From assembly GCA_033060915.1 (NCBI GenBank), contig CM065378.1, positions 17,085,501-17,149,500 of the forward strand: a DNA stretch of 64,000 nt. The letters are read 5' to 3'. A program made the translations under genes and the position numbers. Shown piece after piece: positions 1-11,149 of this stretch. The stretch's first letter is position 1; the number at the start of each line of letters is the position of its first letter. The notes below the pieces were generated by a model. That model worked only from the letters and a program-made list of their open reading frames with translations. It did not search any database and was not told the DNA's origin. The DNA comes from Euryodendron excelsum. Lineage: Eukaryota; Streptophyta; Magnoliopsida; Ericales; Pentaphylacaceae.

Positions 1-272
1 TAGACCAGACTTCCTGCTTAAAACAAGAGTGTTTCTTTGGTCCAAGCAACGCACTAGCAAAAGATCTGCTTTAAATTTATTTCTCATTTCCGTCACTTCA
101 AATTTGCTTGCAAACGATTACATTAATCGAGTTTAACAAGTAACAAAACAGCCTATAGTCGGCAACAACCCAAGCATGCAGACAGTTTTAACCTGTCATT
201 TAAATGTGTTTTGGTGGTTCATATGAATAGCCAAAAGACCCACCACTCAGATTTACACGGCTTTCCCTCGAC

Positions 273-284
273 TATATATATATA
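273..284 (+). promoter_or_regulatory. TATA-like tract upstream of HD-Zip remnant
   Basis: An alternating TA run lies about 80-90 nt upstream of the ATG at 365. This is a normal plant TATA-to-start spacing with a short leader. It supports 365 as the ancestral start, but a TA microsatellite would look the same and the downstream gene is broken. Confidence 0.4.
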
Positions 285-364
285 GTTCTCAAAAGCAAGC
301 CCTCGTGAAGTTCACTCTCACTACACACACAGTTCTAGTATACCAAACGCACCAAGCTAAGAGA

Positions 365-1207
365 ATGTTGGCAAGGCGAGAGACCTCTCCAGTAGTACTA
401 GCAACCAAAACAGAAGTTTCTATATCAGCTGGGCACTCACAGCAGTGCCCTACGGCAAGCATCAGGAAGAGGAAGAGGAAGAGTAAGAGCAACATTCAGT
501 GACGAACAAATCAGGTCGCTGGAGTCCAAGTTCGAGACGGAGTCGACACCTGATCTGCAGATAAAACAGCAGCTGGCTAACGAACTACCCAGGACTGCAG
601 CCTCGCCAGGTTGCCATATGGTTCCAGAATAAAAGAGCAAGATCTAAGTCACAGCTGATTGAGCAAGAATACAGCATGCTAAAAAACAGTGACGACACTC
701 CGGCTTCTAAGCCCGAATCCTTGAAGAAAGAGAATCAGAGTTAACTCATCCAGGCACCGTTCTAATCCTCCGTGAACATAGATCTAACCAATTTAGACAC
801 TTACAACGATATTTTTTTGTTGAGAAACAGCTGCAGAGACTAAGAAATCTGATGGGAAAGCCCCAAGGGGGCAGGAATCGTGGGGTGGAACAAACTGGAA
901 AATGCATTGAGAAAAACAACGCAGACACCAACAGTGAAGCGGAAGGGACCTTCTATCGGAGAGTTACAAGTTACAACCATGAAATCAGAATACCCGTGTT
1001 TGACGATACTAGAAAATACGTAGGCTAGGGTACTTTGGTGAAGAAACCAACATTCTGAACATGGCACAAGTAGTACCTTATGGTTCCTTGACATCATCTG
1101 GAAACTGGTGCAGTTTGGAGTCTACTAGTATGCTCGAACAGCCGAATAGTAGTTCACAATGGTGGGACCTTTATCCCTCTTCAATGGCACCATCACCCAT
1201 AAAGTGA
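365..1207 (+). pseudogene. HD-Zip class I homeobox-leucine zipper gene remnant (ATHB7/ATHB12-like)
   Basis: Remnant of a plant homeodomain-leucine zipper transcription factor; relatives of this type act in the nucleus in drought/ABA responses. From the ATG at 365 a basic stretch (RKRKRKSK) leads into helix 1 (FSDEQIRSLESKF, about 500-540). After ELA-like residues the frame breaks: four extra bases at 588-591 precede the codons for [16 protein letters not shown], the DNA-recognition helix. A zipper-like stretch ([17 protein letters not shown]) then meets a TAA near 742. A short intron is likely at about 752-829 (degenerate GC donor, AG acceptor), followed by LQRLRNLMGKP. After a further stop and frameshift near 1025, the C-terminal tail (YFGEETNILNM ... 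SSQWWDLYPSS) ends at the stop 1205-1207. The tryptophan normally following RAR in the recognition helix is serine. Family is clear; loss of function is inferred from at least two frameshifts and two stops. Confidence 0.75.
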
Positions 1208-2285
1208 TTGACTCAGAATAATCATACTTTGATATGATTAAGAACACCTCACTCTAAATGCGCCTCCTATTATTAGCAAACCCCAAAAATAATTGGATGA
1301 AAACCATGCCAGATCTTCCTCTTTCTTTTTCTTTCTCCTTTGTCACACACAAACACATATATGGCTCTTTCTCCTTTGTCACACACAAACATATATATGG
1401 CATATGGATGAGGAAAATAGGGTGGATATTTACTTTTAAGGATTGCTGGGGGAGATTGCGGATGTAAGTACCTCTAGTAGGCTGCTATTGTTCATTTTCT
1501 GATGAGATTTCTTCACTCTTTGTTACGGTGCCTTAGAAAAAAACAGACCTCTTACAAGAAAATGTTGACTTTCCTGTAAGGCAGCTAAAGCCCTGTAAAT
1601 TCATCCCTCATCAGAAGGAAGTATCTTCCAACTTCCAAGTATGTTGCCCTTGCTGAGAAACCTCTTTCGCTCCACCACCATGCAGCCAATCAGCCAGCTG
1701 TGATTTGATCTGCCATCCAAGCAAAATCAGCAAGGCACCCAGCAAACTTGATCAACAGGGACCAGCAATCCGAACATCAAATGACATTTCATCAACTTGT
1801 TCAACATTCACGAGTGCCCCTCTATCCTAGTCCCCACCCATTTGTTTAAAGATTCCAATACGCGTATTATTTGTTCAATGCAAATACAGCAAGATAAGTT
1901 ACGTTGGGCACATATAAAAGTTCACAGACATGGATGTTTTTCAACAATGGATAGATCGAGGTGCTTGTAATCTTGTGTACCTATACTCGCCAATAGTGAC
2001 TTGTCACGTATCCAGTAATCTTTACCACATAATTGAACCTCTCTTATAGTGTCAATTCATATCTTAAGCTGATGGAGGCGCCTATAGCAATTCCTCACCT
2101 ATCGAATAATCTTTACCTCATGATTGAACATCTCCTACCATCATATCCCAAGCTGATGGAGACACTATGTAACCTAAATTCCTGACTCTTTTGTTTTCGA
2201 AATAGTACTTTCTATACATTCTATATTTATAGGATGAAAATTTTTGCGCTCTATCATTTTTTATTAAATCATTAGTAGAATCATA
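1208..2285. other. Intergenic, no gene seen
   Basis: AT-rich DNA with no convincing coding region. It holds one short tandem duplication (listed separately). The small open frame at 1258-1467 mostly reads across that duplication and has no recognisable domain. Confidence 0.6.
1331..1400. repeat. Tandem duplication, 36-bp period
   Basis: The block 1331-1364 is repeated at 1367-1400 with one difference (ACACATATATGG versus ACATATATATGG). Two copies only; probably replication slippage. Confidence 0.8.
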
Positions 2286-2289
2286 TCTA

Positions 2290-2400
2290 GGAGAAATTGT
2301 TTGGATTAGTGGTAAAAGCTCAGGCTGTGAAGTGTGAGAATGGGGTTCGAGTCTTAGAGTTGCCACCCTTGCATATTATGCAGAAGGTTAAATATGTATC
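2290..2400 (+). mobile_element. Possible tRNA-derived SINE head
   Basis: An A-box-like segment (TGGATTAGTGGTAAAAGC, about 2302-2319) is followed about 40 nt later by a B-box-like GGTTCGAGTCT (2343-2353). That is the order and spacing of an internal RNA polymerase III promoter. It does not fold into an intact tRNA that I can see, and no clean poly-A tail or target-site duplication was found. The downstream extent is uncertain. Confidence 0.4.
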
Positions 2401-2529
2401 CACCATCCAGTCTACCCATCCTGAAACTGAACTCAATGATCCTCCCTTGGTTAAAAAGGTCCAGTATTTCTTCCGTCTGTTTCTCAGTAGCGATTTCAAC
2501 TATCTCTTCTATGACAAGAAATAAGTAAA

Positions 2530-5500
2530 CTAGTTCTTGCTTCACAACATTTCAAATGGAAGATAGCATGATAAAACCTCCTCAACTTTAAGAGCAAAAC
2601 AATAATTTTGAAAGCATGTTGAATTAAGTTGACAAATTATTTTGAGAGTTCATACACACATAGTGACTGATTCTAATGACTTACCTCCATTAGTAATATG
2701 AAGAATTACAAGTCAAATCATTAAAAAATCTTTTGATCAGAATTTACTGAAGGGATTCTAAGCAAAAATAACTGCTAAATAGAATAAAGTTTATGCAACC
2801 ACTTACAGAATGTGAATATATCTTTTCAACAAACCTCGAGATTACAGACATGTAAAAGAATATAACTGTACTAAATGGACCTGATTCATGAATGGCATGG
2901 GCTCTCAAAGCTCGGGTTTGATTTTCATATCTCTATTTGGTAATATGCTCTGCGCTTGAGCAAGCCGCTTCAATTCCTACATTAGATGTTAGAAGCTTAG
3001 ACCGTATAACAAAAAGCACAATCGAGGAACAAAGATCGAGTAACTTATGTACATACACTACGTATTCTTCAACAAAAGATTTCGAAGTTACTGAAAAATG
3101 ATAAGCACAATGTGCCAATAGCAAAGCATGCATGTTTAAGGCTGCAGCTAAGATAATTGTAGAATCCAATTGCCATAAGAAACTAAAAACTTCCTAGTAT
3201 TCTTCAACCCCATATATTCATTGTCTCAGACCAATTAAAATTTCCAAACTGTTAGTTTTTCATCTCATATTATGCAACACATTGCTGACATACATGTTTC
3301 CGACAATATCCCACATGCAACCAGTTGTTTCTTAAAAATTTTCAAACAATAATGAGTTCCGCATATTCCTTTCCATGAGCTCAGCCATCAGATATATAAT
3401 CACAATAAAACTGGATGAAGAAACAATGCATCACAAATCTTGTAAACAGAAAATTTGAGAAGTAGCTCGTATCTCCCTGTAAAATTCCACTTCATCTGGA
3501 AATGCTTGTTCAAGTTCCTCTAGAGATGCCTCCGTAAAGTCTGAACAGAATACAAGCAGGACAATGATAATCACATTCCAGGTCAAAAGCACATGCACAA
3601 TGATAATGCAAACCGGTTAACTAGCTTTTTTAACAAGAATGTAAAATTAAAAAGATGTCAAGTAAATGAAATCAAAGTTCTATAGTACTCAAATTCAAAA
3701 TAGAGATTCTTGAGAGTTGTACCCGCTGCTATGACATCAAAGATAAAATCCACACCATTTAACCTCAATAGAGAGTAACTAGCTAGTTTGTTTTTTTGGC
3801 ACCAAAGGTGAATTATTTAAAGACTTTCTTATGCAGAAGCAAGATGGAAAGTCTCACCAGAGGAAAATAAAATTCCATTTGCCATATGGGTTGGTAACTA
3901 GGGTATTATATTATATTTTTTTTGGCCAACTACTCTCCCAATGTGCTGGGTCACTGTTCAAGCAAACCATGTAAATTTCATACAATTGTATGAACGATAG
4001 TGGCCTAATGGGGGCGTAACTTGAATATTATTAACTTCTAATTTATATGTCTTCACTTCCCTTCAGTCAAAAAAATTTTTAAAAATGAAAAATTAAAGGC
4101 ATTGATTCTTTGTATATGCATTAGAACCACAACACCTTATAATGGTATTAATTTTGAAGTGTTAGAAAAGCTTTTTCAACCGCAAGGCGTAGCTCAGTAA
4201 AGACAATGATGAACTATAAATTCAAACGTTTTGATTTTGAAACTTAGTAGCTCTCTTAGAGCCAAACTATGAGTAATTTATTTCTTACGAATTTTTTTAA
4301 TTTTGACATAGATACTTACCTTTAATCAAACCGAGAAAGAGGTTAATTAAGGTTCGTTAAATTTAGCCCAAACACTTTTTACAGCGTAACCAAAAACAAA
4401 AACAAAAAAATTCTTCCGCTCTTGTGGTTGACAATGCCCACAAAAGAATTTTTCATCAACTTGTCATCTTAATTAGACTGAAAGGCAGTTATTAAATGAA
4501 TATCTCAGAAAGTACGGTTTACTCCTACTAATCTTTATCGATAACAGGAAAAATAAAAATAAAAAAGAGCAAGAGTTAGAACCTAGCTACTTGGACTTGA
4601 CAAATATTTTGATCCCATGGTGCATGAAATGATTTAAAGAGAATGTAAAGAATTAATTAAGCAAAGTTATAGCAGCTTTGTCACTCTTCGGTAGCAAATA
4701 CTTATAGCATGTATGGAACTTGGAGAAAGAAAGAAAAGAGAAGGAAAAATATTATTTGTTAATTTTTTTATTTAATTTTATAAAAAAAATAGAAAAAACA
4801 AAAGAGAGAGTAAGAGAGAGACTAATTTTAAATTTTTTTTTTTTTTTATTTTCTCTTTCCTCTCATTTTCCTTCTCTTTTCTTTCCTCCCCAAATTCCAA
4901 ATAGGCTATTAGTGGTTATGGGTGATTTGACTGCCGGACAACAATCGGCGGGTGGAATGGAGTTCGGGGCCTTCTGGCCAAGACGCATAAATGGAATTAA
5001 TTTCAGCCGAACAAAGGCGTGGAAGGTCCAATCCACTATCAATTCCCTATTTGACCGGGTCAAAAAAAAAATGGTCCATTCAATGGTCAAACTGGAGCAT
5101 TTCACTCTGGAACTCGGAATTTGCAACGAATTTGCTTCAAATGGAAAAGGTACAACAAATACAAATACAAATACAAAATGAGGTTGCAAACTTGGATATC
5201 CATCGATGATGAAGCTAGGCCTATCATCATGATGTAAACATAGAGATTTGGTCGAGACATCTGAGCTTAATTTCCATGGAAGGCTTCTCCTGCAGCCAGC
5301 GCTCATCCGGGCCTTCAAACTGCTTCCAATTAATCTATTTTGCAACTGTGGCTACATTTTCAGAATCCTAACTTTCAAACACTAATGTGATCAAATTCAG
5401 GAGCATCTCTTAATGAAGGATGTTCAAATTTGTTTTACTAGAACAAACATCAAATTTACAGAACACACTTCACTTGTAGCTAGATTAGGATTAACTAGTA

Positions 5501-5960
5501 AAGGTACCTAGTATCACATGCTAAAGTGGAAATTATTTCCTATATATCATTCTACTGGTGGCCTACAATTCCACAACTTTTAAGACCATGTAGAAATCTA
5601 CAGCTAGAGTGCCTGAGCTGATTTTGAATGCTACGCCACACACAAAGACATCCACGGGTGACGGTGTTTGTTTATGACCGTGATCAGGAAATTACAATGA
5701 GCTAATTGATGAACAGGATTAATTGAACAAGATTTCAAAACCCACAAATTGTGTTATTTAAGTTCCAAAGCTGAACAACGCTGCAGGTTGTTCAAACCCT
5801 TTTATGACGGATAATACTATCCAACAAGAAGCATTCTTAGCTCAGGTCCAGAATTAACAAGTACAAAAGCTAGATAGCATTTTTTTTTTTTTTTAACATG
5901 AAAAACCAGTCAAACTCGACAAGCCATCTGAACATATATAGAAGACCGACACAAGAAAGC
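2530..5960. other. Intergenic, no gene seen
   Basis: About 3.4 kb of AT-rich DNA with homopolymer A/T runs. The open frames at 4720-5181 (+) and 4863-5345 (-) overlap antiparallel. Their N-terminal or C-terminal parts come from a purine-rich/pyrimidine-rich tract (4720-4890), and no domain is recognised. A weak SINE-like trace lies near 4183. Confidence 0.55.
4183..4270 (+). mobile_element. Weak tRNA-related (SINE-like) trace
   Basis: GGCGTAGCTCAGTA resembles the 5' part and A box of a tRNA-derived SINE. A decayed B-box-like TTTTGATTTTGAAACTT follows about 45 nt later. The consensus CG dinucleotides expected in a B box are lost. Low confidence; a SINE database comparison would decide. Confidence 0.3.
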
Positions 5961-5961
5961 T

Positions 5962-8914
5962 TCAATTCTTTGGGAATAAACTCGAGTCCTGCATTCTGGC
6001 AAGTGCCTTCTCGAACTGGCTCCACCTCTGCTCCAGAGTCCCACTGTATCCTATTGACATCCTGACCAAACCGGGGGAAATGCCAGCCAGTGCCTTCTCG
6101 TCGGCATTCATTTCACTGCTGGTGCTGCTACTAGAGCAAGACATGAGGGTCTCATGATAGCCCAAGCTAACCGCCATGAACCCAAACTGGGTAAAGTTTT
6201 GCAGCTGGTTCATCAACCGGTTAGCCCTTTCCTCAGTTTCCATGTCGACGCAAATAAGTCCACCGTACCCGTACTCTTTGTTGGCTGTGGACTTCAAGAG
6301 AAGGTGATCCGGGTGATCCTCGAGGCCCGGGTAGATAACTTTGAGGCCCATCTTCTTCATCCGGGTTGCGTAAGTCAAAGCCCGGTGACAATGCTCCTTC
6401 ATTCTCAGGCCCAGATGAGGAATTCTCTCTGACAGTTCAAAGGCAACCTTGGCATTCATGGTTGGGCCTAGTAGCATCAGGGCCCCTTGATGGAGGTCCA
6501 TCATGGAGTTCACAAGGCTTGCTGGCCCACAGACAGCACCTGTTCATTGCCAATATTGTGAGTGTTACATCTTTGGGATCGAGTATCATGCATATATATT
6601 CTAAAATTTCTAAGACATGATTCTAAGAGCAAAGTGAACAAAGAGGTCTTTTTTAATTATTTTTTGAAAAAGAATAAAGGGATTGTAGCACAATAATTAA
6701 AGAGGAAATAGAGAAATGAATTTAACTAGGTTATCTTATTTAGCAAGATTAACCTGACCTGCTTTAACACCGTTTGAGTCTTCTTTTTTTTGGTTGTCGA
6801 GAACCGACTAAAATTATGACAACCAACAAAGGCCGAAAAGAAGAAACAAAAGACCAGAAGAATCCAACTATATACATACAGGTAAAAGTGAACTGAAAAG
6901 ATAGTCCTTTTTATATATCATCCGATTCTTTTCTATTAGAATCTAAAACTGGGCCATGGGGCTTAGCTAGCTATGTAGCCTGGAAGATATTCCTCATCAT
7001 CAAATAAAGGTTGCGAGGAGAAGACAATCTGAAGCATCACATGGATGATACCACTTTAGATGTAGAACTTTAATGCCATCTCAGATCTGCAACTAACCAA
7101 TACTCCAAGAAAAAGTAATCTCCAACTACTTGTATCTCTTCCATGCATGTGAGCACATATATTCCTGGTGGCATGCATGCATTAATCATGTGATGAGTTC
7201 TTTTGGGCAACAGTCCCTGATCTACTGTTTTCACAGCAGAGATTGCTAACAGAGCATAAGCATATAAGAGGAAAGGTGTGGGGATTATGATCCAATCTAA
7301 TGATCTAATTCTTATATATTTATATTGTCATAAACAAACCCCCATCTGGGGTTATACCCATGTCCTCATCTAAATTAACCACTAAATAACATGTAATGGG
7401 GCAAAGCTTTGTTGCCAACATAATTGTAAACTACTCAGTTACCAACAAAACTCAACCCGTGTATGATTCAAAAGATTCTCTAAAACAAAAACAAAAAATT
7501 TGAAAACATGGAATACCCTTATCCAATTTGAGTATTTATATCTTCTTTTGAAATTTACTATAGATTTAAAAATAATAATAATACTATACAACTACAAAAT
7601 ACATGTGAATGAATGAGATATTTTATTTTAAAACAAAATACACATTGACACTTTTTAATTATCAAAATATAATTACGGTATCACTCTAGAACAATTAAAA
7701 AAAATAACATTTTCTATGCAAAAATGATAGTCACCATCAAAGCGTACAACGATGATATGAAATAATTTAGCCTTTTTAGATTAGAAATGGAGCGGGATGA
7801 TTTGGCTGGCCACTGATAGAGAAACAATTGTCAATGGCAGAACCAAAGTACACAGAAACTTAGCCCGAACACCTTTTTCTTTTTTTTTTGGTAGGTAAAA
7901 ACTTAGCAAAACACATCATCATTTAGATAGATAAAGGTTGTGGTAATCTCTGTGCGTTTAATTGGTCTCTGAATTTAAAGACCCTGGGATTCATTACCAC
8001 CATTAGTCACTTTTCATCGCTATGTTCCGAAGAAAATTCAACTTTCCTCCCCAAAAACACTTTCGTTTGGACTTGTCTTGCATTAACACATCACAACACG
8101 TGTACGGTACACAGATGTCGGGACAAAAGAGCTTACCTGCAATGATATCGGCCCCACCGCTAATAAACTTGGAGATGCTGTGAACGACGACGTCGGCGCC
8201 GAGGCGAGCAGGGGACAGAACCATCGGAGAGAAGGTGTTGTCCACCACCACCATCACCCCCTTATCGTGCGCTATCCTGCACAGCTCCGGCACGTTAGCC
8301 ACCGTCAGCGTAGGGTTCGACATGGACTCGAAGTACAACACGTTGGTCCTCCCTTCCACGATGGCCTCCTTCACCATCTCCAAGTCCCTCAGGTCCACAA
8401 ACGTCGTCGTTATGTTGCACGCGCGGGGGAAGAAATGGGTCAGCAGGGCGTGGGTTCCGCCGTAGAGGGTCCTCGATGCCACCACGTGTCCTCCGCTGCT
8501 GCAGAGTTGCAACAACACCGATGATATGGCGGACATTCCGCTGGCGGTGCAGTACGCCGCCTCGGTCCCCTCCACGGCCGCCATCTGGCGCCCCAGGTTC
8601 AGCACCGTCGGGTTAAAGTGACGGCTGTAGATGAAGAAGTCGCGGTCGGGGCCCAATTCGCCGGAGAACATCCGGCGCATGGTCTCCGGCTCCATGACTG
8701 TGAATGTGGCTGAGGCCTCGATGGACATATTCACCCCGCCGTGCTCGCCGAACTCGTGGCGCACATTGGCCAGTGCCGCCGCCGGGTCTTCCCACGACGA
8801 CGGAATCGTTACCAATCCCTTTTTCACTACCGCGTAATCGTCCCGGTCCATCTCATCGGAGCCACCTCGCTTCTTTCCTGAGAAAACAACGTTACGGACA
8901 CTCCTTTCGGCCAT
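5962..8914 (-). CDS. MGL: Methionine gamma-lyase, two exons
   Basis: PLP-dependent enzyme that cleaves L-methionine to methanethiol, 2-oxobutyrate and ammonia in the plant cytosol, feeding isoleucine synthesis. Exon 1 is 8137-8914 and exon 2 is 5962-6539. The phase-1 intron has a GTAAGC donor and an ACAG acceptor, and joining them restores an alanine-glycine-alanine run. Total is 1356 nt: 451 codons plus stop, close to the roughly 440 residues of the Arabidopsis enzyme. Visible family motifs are NMSIEASATF (62-71), YSRHFNPT (96-103, PLP phosphate contacts), ASGMSAI (124-130), VVVDNTF (222-228) and the PLP lysine K249 in SISKFISGG. Exon 2 carries GPTMNAKVAFELSERIPH and ends with SPGLVRMSIGYSGTLEQ. 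The ATG at 8914 is the first in frame and gives the family's short variable N-terminus. Exon 1 is strongly GC-rich compared with exon 2 and the flanks. No frame damage was seen, so the gene is probably functional. Confidence 0.95.
6540..8136 (-). other. Intron of methionine gamma-lyase gene
   Basis: A 1597-nt AT-rich intron bounded by GTAAGC (donor, 8136 downward) and ACAG (acceptor, ending at 6540). It contains homopolymer runs and AAT repeats near 7570 but no coding sequence or clear transposon ends. Small open frames inside it are not supported. Confidence 0.9.
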
Positions 8915-9031
8915 TGACCTAGAGAGAGAGAGAGGAGGAAGTTTTTTTTGGAGGGAGAGAGGTTAGCGGGGTGTCGGAGAGAGAGGTTAGAGGTGAGGGT
9001 GGATTCGAGAGGAGGGTTGCTTATACATAGA
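8915..9031 (-). promoter_or_regulatory. Leader and TATA-like element of methionine gamma-lyase
   Basis: Reading on the minus strand, TATGTATAAG (9020-9029) lies about 107 nt upstream of the start codon. Between them is a CT-rich leader (AG-rich on the plus strand, GAGAGAG near 8922-8935). Pyrimidine-rich leaders are common in plant core promoters. The assignment rests on position and motif only. Confidence 0.45.
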
Positions 9032-9208
9032 AATTGCAGGCAGGCAACATATATGGGGGTGGTGGCATTTAATCCAAATTTGTTGGGGTGATTTGTAGGG
9101 GAGGGATTTACCTTTAATGGAGTTTATTTTCTGAATTTGGTCATAACTTTTAGGAAAAATCGTTATATAAACAATTTTGTTTTGTATAGAATTCTCAAAC
9201 TAGACGAC

Positions 9209-9344
9209 GTGCTTGTTTATGATAAATTAATTTCAAATCAGAACATTTATTAATTTACTCTAACTTTAAAAATGAGGTGCTTACTTGTGATCCATTAATT
9301 TCAAATCAAAACATTTATTTTTCTTTTATCCTAACTTTAAAATT
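9209..9344. repeat. Diverged tandem duplication, about 68-bp period
   Basis: Both copies begin GTGCTT and share ATTAATTTCAAATCA, AACATTTATT and CTAACTTTAAAA in the same order (9209-9275 and 9277-9344), with substitutions between them. Two copies, non-coding. Confidence 0.7.
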
Positions 9345-10258
9345 GTCACTATTACATCACTTTGTTATAATTTTTTTACATAAAAATTTCATACAACTAA
9401 AATTTCTCATTTTAGAATTATCAGTTGCCCACCCCTAAAACGGTCGTCCTAAAACTTTTCATTATTGTTTCATGTTTTCTAGTTTCTACGGACCAAAAAA
9501 TACAAATTATAAGGTACTCATATACATAGATATACGTACATATGTTTTTTCTCATTTATAAATACCAAGATTCTGTGTACTGACATTAAATAACTCATAA
9601 CACACAAAATACACTATAGGTATGGTTTTGTATTGTGTACCATCCAATTTTCATTGTTGTCCTAAGCATGGGCCAAGAATAGAATTTGGAACTCCAACAA
9701 AAACTTTGTCCATAATTTATTGTAATAATTATGCAATAATCTCATAAAAGCTAAGTTCATATATATTGCAATGCTATTTATAAATTAATTTCTCAATCTA
9801 TTTTTATTTTTCACACCCTTAAGGTACAAGGCATTGGTGTCCACCTTGATAAATGCATTTGGCCCATTCATTTGAATTCATTGACCATGCCTACTAATAA
9901 ATTATATATTACAATCTTTTCACAGCAGATTATCTAATATTTGGGTGGATTATGGTGCTCATGCGAGATTAATCCACAAGTGATTGGGGATATTATTTCA
10001 TATCTTTTCTAGATTCCCATCTGGTTGAAAATATTCTAAACTATTTTTAGACATTTTAAAATCATATTCTTTACTAATTAATGCCAAATAATTAGGTTTA
10101 AATTGATCAAATAAAGTTATTCCTATATTTGCTCTCTTCCTACAATGAAAATGACTAAGTTAAGCTAACTTAAAATTTCCATTGAAGGTCATTAACTCAT
10201 AATGGTTTGGTAAATTTTATTAATTACAAGTGTCTTACAAAATCGAGGGTCCCACTAA

Positions 10259-10295
10259 ATGTACTCCCTTTGTGCCCAATTTTGTTTGTCCACCA
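10259..10295 (+). mobile_element. Stowaway-like MITE end (lone)
   Basis: GTACTCCCTTTGTGCCCAA resembles the CTCCCTCCGTCCC terminal repeat of plant Tc1/mariner Stowaway MITEs. I found no matching inverted end nearby, so this is at best a truncated copy. A similar lone end (GTACTCCCTTTCC) occurs at 45219. Confidence 0.3.
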
Positions 10296-11095
10296 TAGAA
10301 AATCTACTTTTGAAAATAATTAGCGTATCTACATTAGACTATGTTATATATGATTATTTTATTCCACCTATTTTTACATTTACACTCCATTTTTTTTTTT
10401 AAAAGATAGGAGAAGGCTAAAGGCTTGTTACAATAATCTTACACCATTCATAGAAATCAAAGAAATTTAAGAACTTGGAACTTCTTCCATCCGGACCTTT
10501 TGTTTTCAATCTCAAGAGTCATTCTGGCCAAGCACTGAGTGATGCGATTTTCTAGACGCAATGTTCACAATATGTTGGAAAGTGTAATTTTGTGAGAATT
10601 ATAATCTTATGCACTATGATATTTTTAATGAAGTGGCCAACGAAGTATTATGCAGCATAGGGAATGGCAAAATGGACTAACAATTTAGGGCAAAATAAAT
10701 TGAAAATAATCATCAAATAAAGTATATGCGTAAAACAATCATAGCTAGCACACGTTAGAACATGAAAGCATCATCAATTCAAGCCTCGTGTTTCTGTAAT
10801 TTAGTGCCAAGCATAAGCGTGGTCCCAGCATGCATATATATATATATATATATTTTTTTTTTTTTATAATGAAAAGAATAGCCTTTTACCTTTGGCGATA
10901 CTAGTTAACATCACAACACACCAAAGCGACGGTTTCCGTAATCAGTTCACTAGTCACGTGATACTCATGTGATGTGTTTTTCGTCACATAGGCAGACACA
11001 ACACAAGATTCTCCATGCCGGATTGCACACGCTCCTATATGAACTTTGTAGTGCAGTGAAACTTTGCAGCCGGAACAAGTCAAGCATGACTCGGA

Positions 11096-11096
<1 letters not shown>

Positions 11097-11148
<52 letters not shown>
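11097..11148 (+). repeat. Uninterrupted 52-nt poly(G) tract
   Basis: Fifty-two consecutive G residues with no interruption. It creates artefactual poly-proline (minus) and poly-glycine (plus) reading frames spanning 10901-11207. Such a run is expected to form G-quadruplex structures and to be unstable. Its exact length in the assembly is doubtful because sequencers miscall long homopolymers. Confidence 0.95.

Positions 11149-11149
<1 letters not shown>

Larger units (their letters stand above)
9032..11096. other. Intergenic AT-rich DNA
   Basis: No coding region is supported. It contains a 68-bp tandem duplication (9209-9344), a lone Stowaway-like end near 10259, and a TA microsatellite followed by a T run at 10837-10865. 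Confidence 0.6.

Noticed and set aside
2885..2935. Further tRNA-like trace (GCTCGGGTTTGATTTTC)
   Set aside because: Only a weak B-box resemblance with no A box at the right distance.
4720..5345. Opposed 153- and 160-codon frames as a possible gene
   Set aside because: The frames overlap antiparallel, partly cover purine-rich simple sequence and show no domain or splice structure.
8180..8922. Plus-strand frames over the lyase gene (for example 8180-8524, 8704-8922)
   Set aside because: Shadow frames of the GC-rich exon 1 of methionine gamma-lyase.
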